A stretch of DNA of 64,000 nucleotides from assembly GCF_004804335.1 (NCBI RefSeq), contig NZ_SRXY01000003.1, positions 124,001 to 188,000 of the forward strand, given 5' to 3'. How positions within the stretch are numbered: position 1 is the first letter of the stretch; every line of letters begins with the position of its first letter. Made by a program: the position numbers and the translations under genes. This document shows, piece by piece, positions 63,645-64,000 of the stretch. This stretch comes from Pacificoceanicola onchidii. Its GTDB lineage: Bacteria > Pseudomonadota > Alphaproteobacteria > Rhodobacterales > Rhodobacteraceae. The notes under the pieces are model-generated. The model saw only the letters and a program-made list of their open reading frames with translations. It had not been told where the DNA came from and searched no databases.

Positions 63645-64000
63645 TTGCGCTGCTGCTTCGGGATTTGCGCCTGTCGGTGCGGGCGGGTGGCGGCTTTGGG
63701 CTTGGCCTTGCGTTTTTCCTGATCGTGACGGTTCTGGTGCCCTTTGGTGTGGGGCCGGAGACCGGCTTGCTCAGCAAGATTGCGCCGGGAGTTTTGTGGA
63801 TTGGGGCGCTTCTGGCGTGTCTTTTGTCGCTGGACCGGATTTTTGCGCTCGACTGGGAGGATGGCTCGCTTGACTTGCTGGCCACGGCGCCGCTGCCCAT
63901 GGAGGGGATCGTCAGCATCAAGGCACTGGCCCATTGGATCACCACCGGGCTGCCGCTGGTGCTTGCAGCGCCGGTACTTGGCGTTTTGCTCAGCCTGCCG
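63641..64000 (+). CDS. ccmB: Haem exporter permease, N-terminal part (cut by window end)
   Basis: The first 120 residues of a membrane protein that continues past the window. It starts with GTG, overlapping the ccmA stop codon by 4 bp. Helices near residues 20-38 and 45-65 and the [20 protein letters not shown] segment match CcmB. Loss of the rest is due to the window end only. Confidence 0.92.
   Translation, partial: MIALLLRDLRLSVRAGGGFGLGLAFFLIVTVLVPFGVGPETGLLSKIAPGVLWIGALLACLLSLDRIFALDWEDGSLDLLATAPLPMEGIVSIKALAHWITTGLPLVLAAPVLGVLLSLP

Noticed and set aside
1-64000. CRISPR arrays, insertion sequences, prophage or integrase genes
   Set aside because: No regular direct repeats with spacers, no transposase or integrase motifs and no terminal inverted repeats with target duplications were seen.

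Overview
The window is a contiguous stretch of an alphaproteobacterial chromosome, almost certainly from the family Rhodobacteraceae (Roseobacter group). The evidence is the high GC content, the gene order ftsW-murG-murC-DUF2484-murB-ddl-ftsQ-ftsA-ftsZ-lpxC-bamD-recN, a DUF2484 gene inside the division cluster, VPLPA-type C-terminal sorting signals, a CobS/CobT-type cobaltochelatase and CtrA-like TTAA-N7-TTAA boxes. I see no insertion sequence, prophage, CRISPR array or rRNA operon. The genus cannot be fixed from the sequence alone.

Layout. 1-8.6 kb holds housekeeping and accessory genes: the end of a class V aminotransferase, a UbiH-type hydroxylase, a HAD nucleotidase, a GntR regulator, a XagB-like membrane glycosyltransferase, carA, a YqeY protein, a second glycosyltransferase and DUF2244. 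8.6-14.8 kb holds ctaD (cytochrome oxidase subunit I) with two FNR-type palindromes upstream, a cobalamin riboswitch in front of an unrecognised 100-residue protein, lipB behind a LytTR membrane protein, and tRNA-Leu(GAG). 14.8-18.3 kb holds an RraA-family protein, an IlvD/Edd-family sugar-acid dehydratase and a divergent XRE-cupin regulator.

18.5-36.8 kb is the division and cell-wall (dcw) cluster. It makes the septal peptidoglycan polymerase (FtsW), lipid II and its precursors (MurG, MurC, MurB, Ddl) and the divisome (FtsQ, FtsA, FtsZ), then LpxC (lipid A), BamD (outer-membrane protein assembly) and RecN. It is interrupted by an APC permease, a VPLPA-CTERM protein, a small hypothetical protein and an XRE-type regulator. 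A perfect CtrA-type box lies just upstream of ddl-ftsQ-ftsA.

36.8-49.3 kb holds a CHAP-domain lipoprotein, DUF427, an M24 aminopeptidase, cobT and cobS with three small genes between them, an ECF sigma factor/anti-sigma/Tat-exported MsrB module, a J-domain protein and two more VPLPA-CTERM proteins separated by long non-coding gaps. 49.4-64 kb holds gatB, a lytic transglycosylase, an acyltransferase, serS, a secreted trypsin-like protease, a soluble PAS-containing chemoreceptor, yajC-secD-secF, a TauE/SafE-type transporter, an Mth938-like protein, ccmA and the start of ccmB, where the window ends.

The most interesting items are the riboswitch-controlled orphan small protein, the CtrA-type boxes (division genes, XagB-like gene and, imperfectly, the CHAP lipoprotein), the ECF/MsrB module, the structured dispersed repeats and an apparently orphan terminator in a 627-bp gap.
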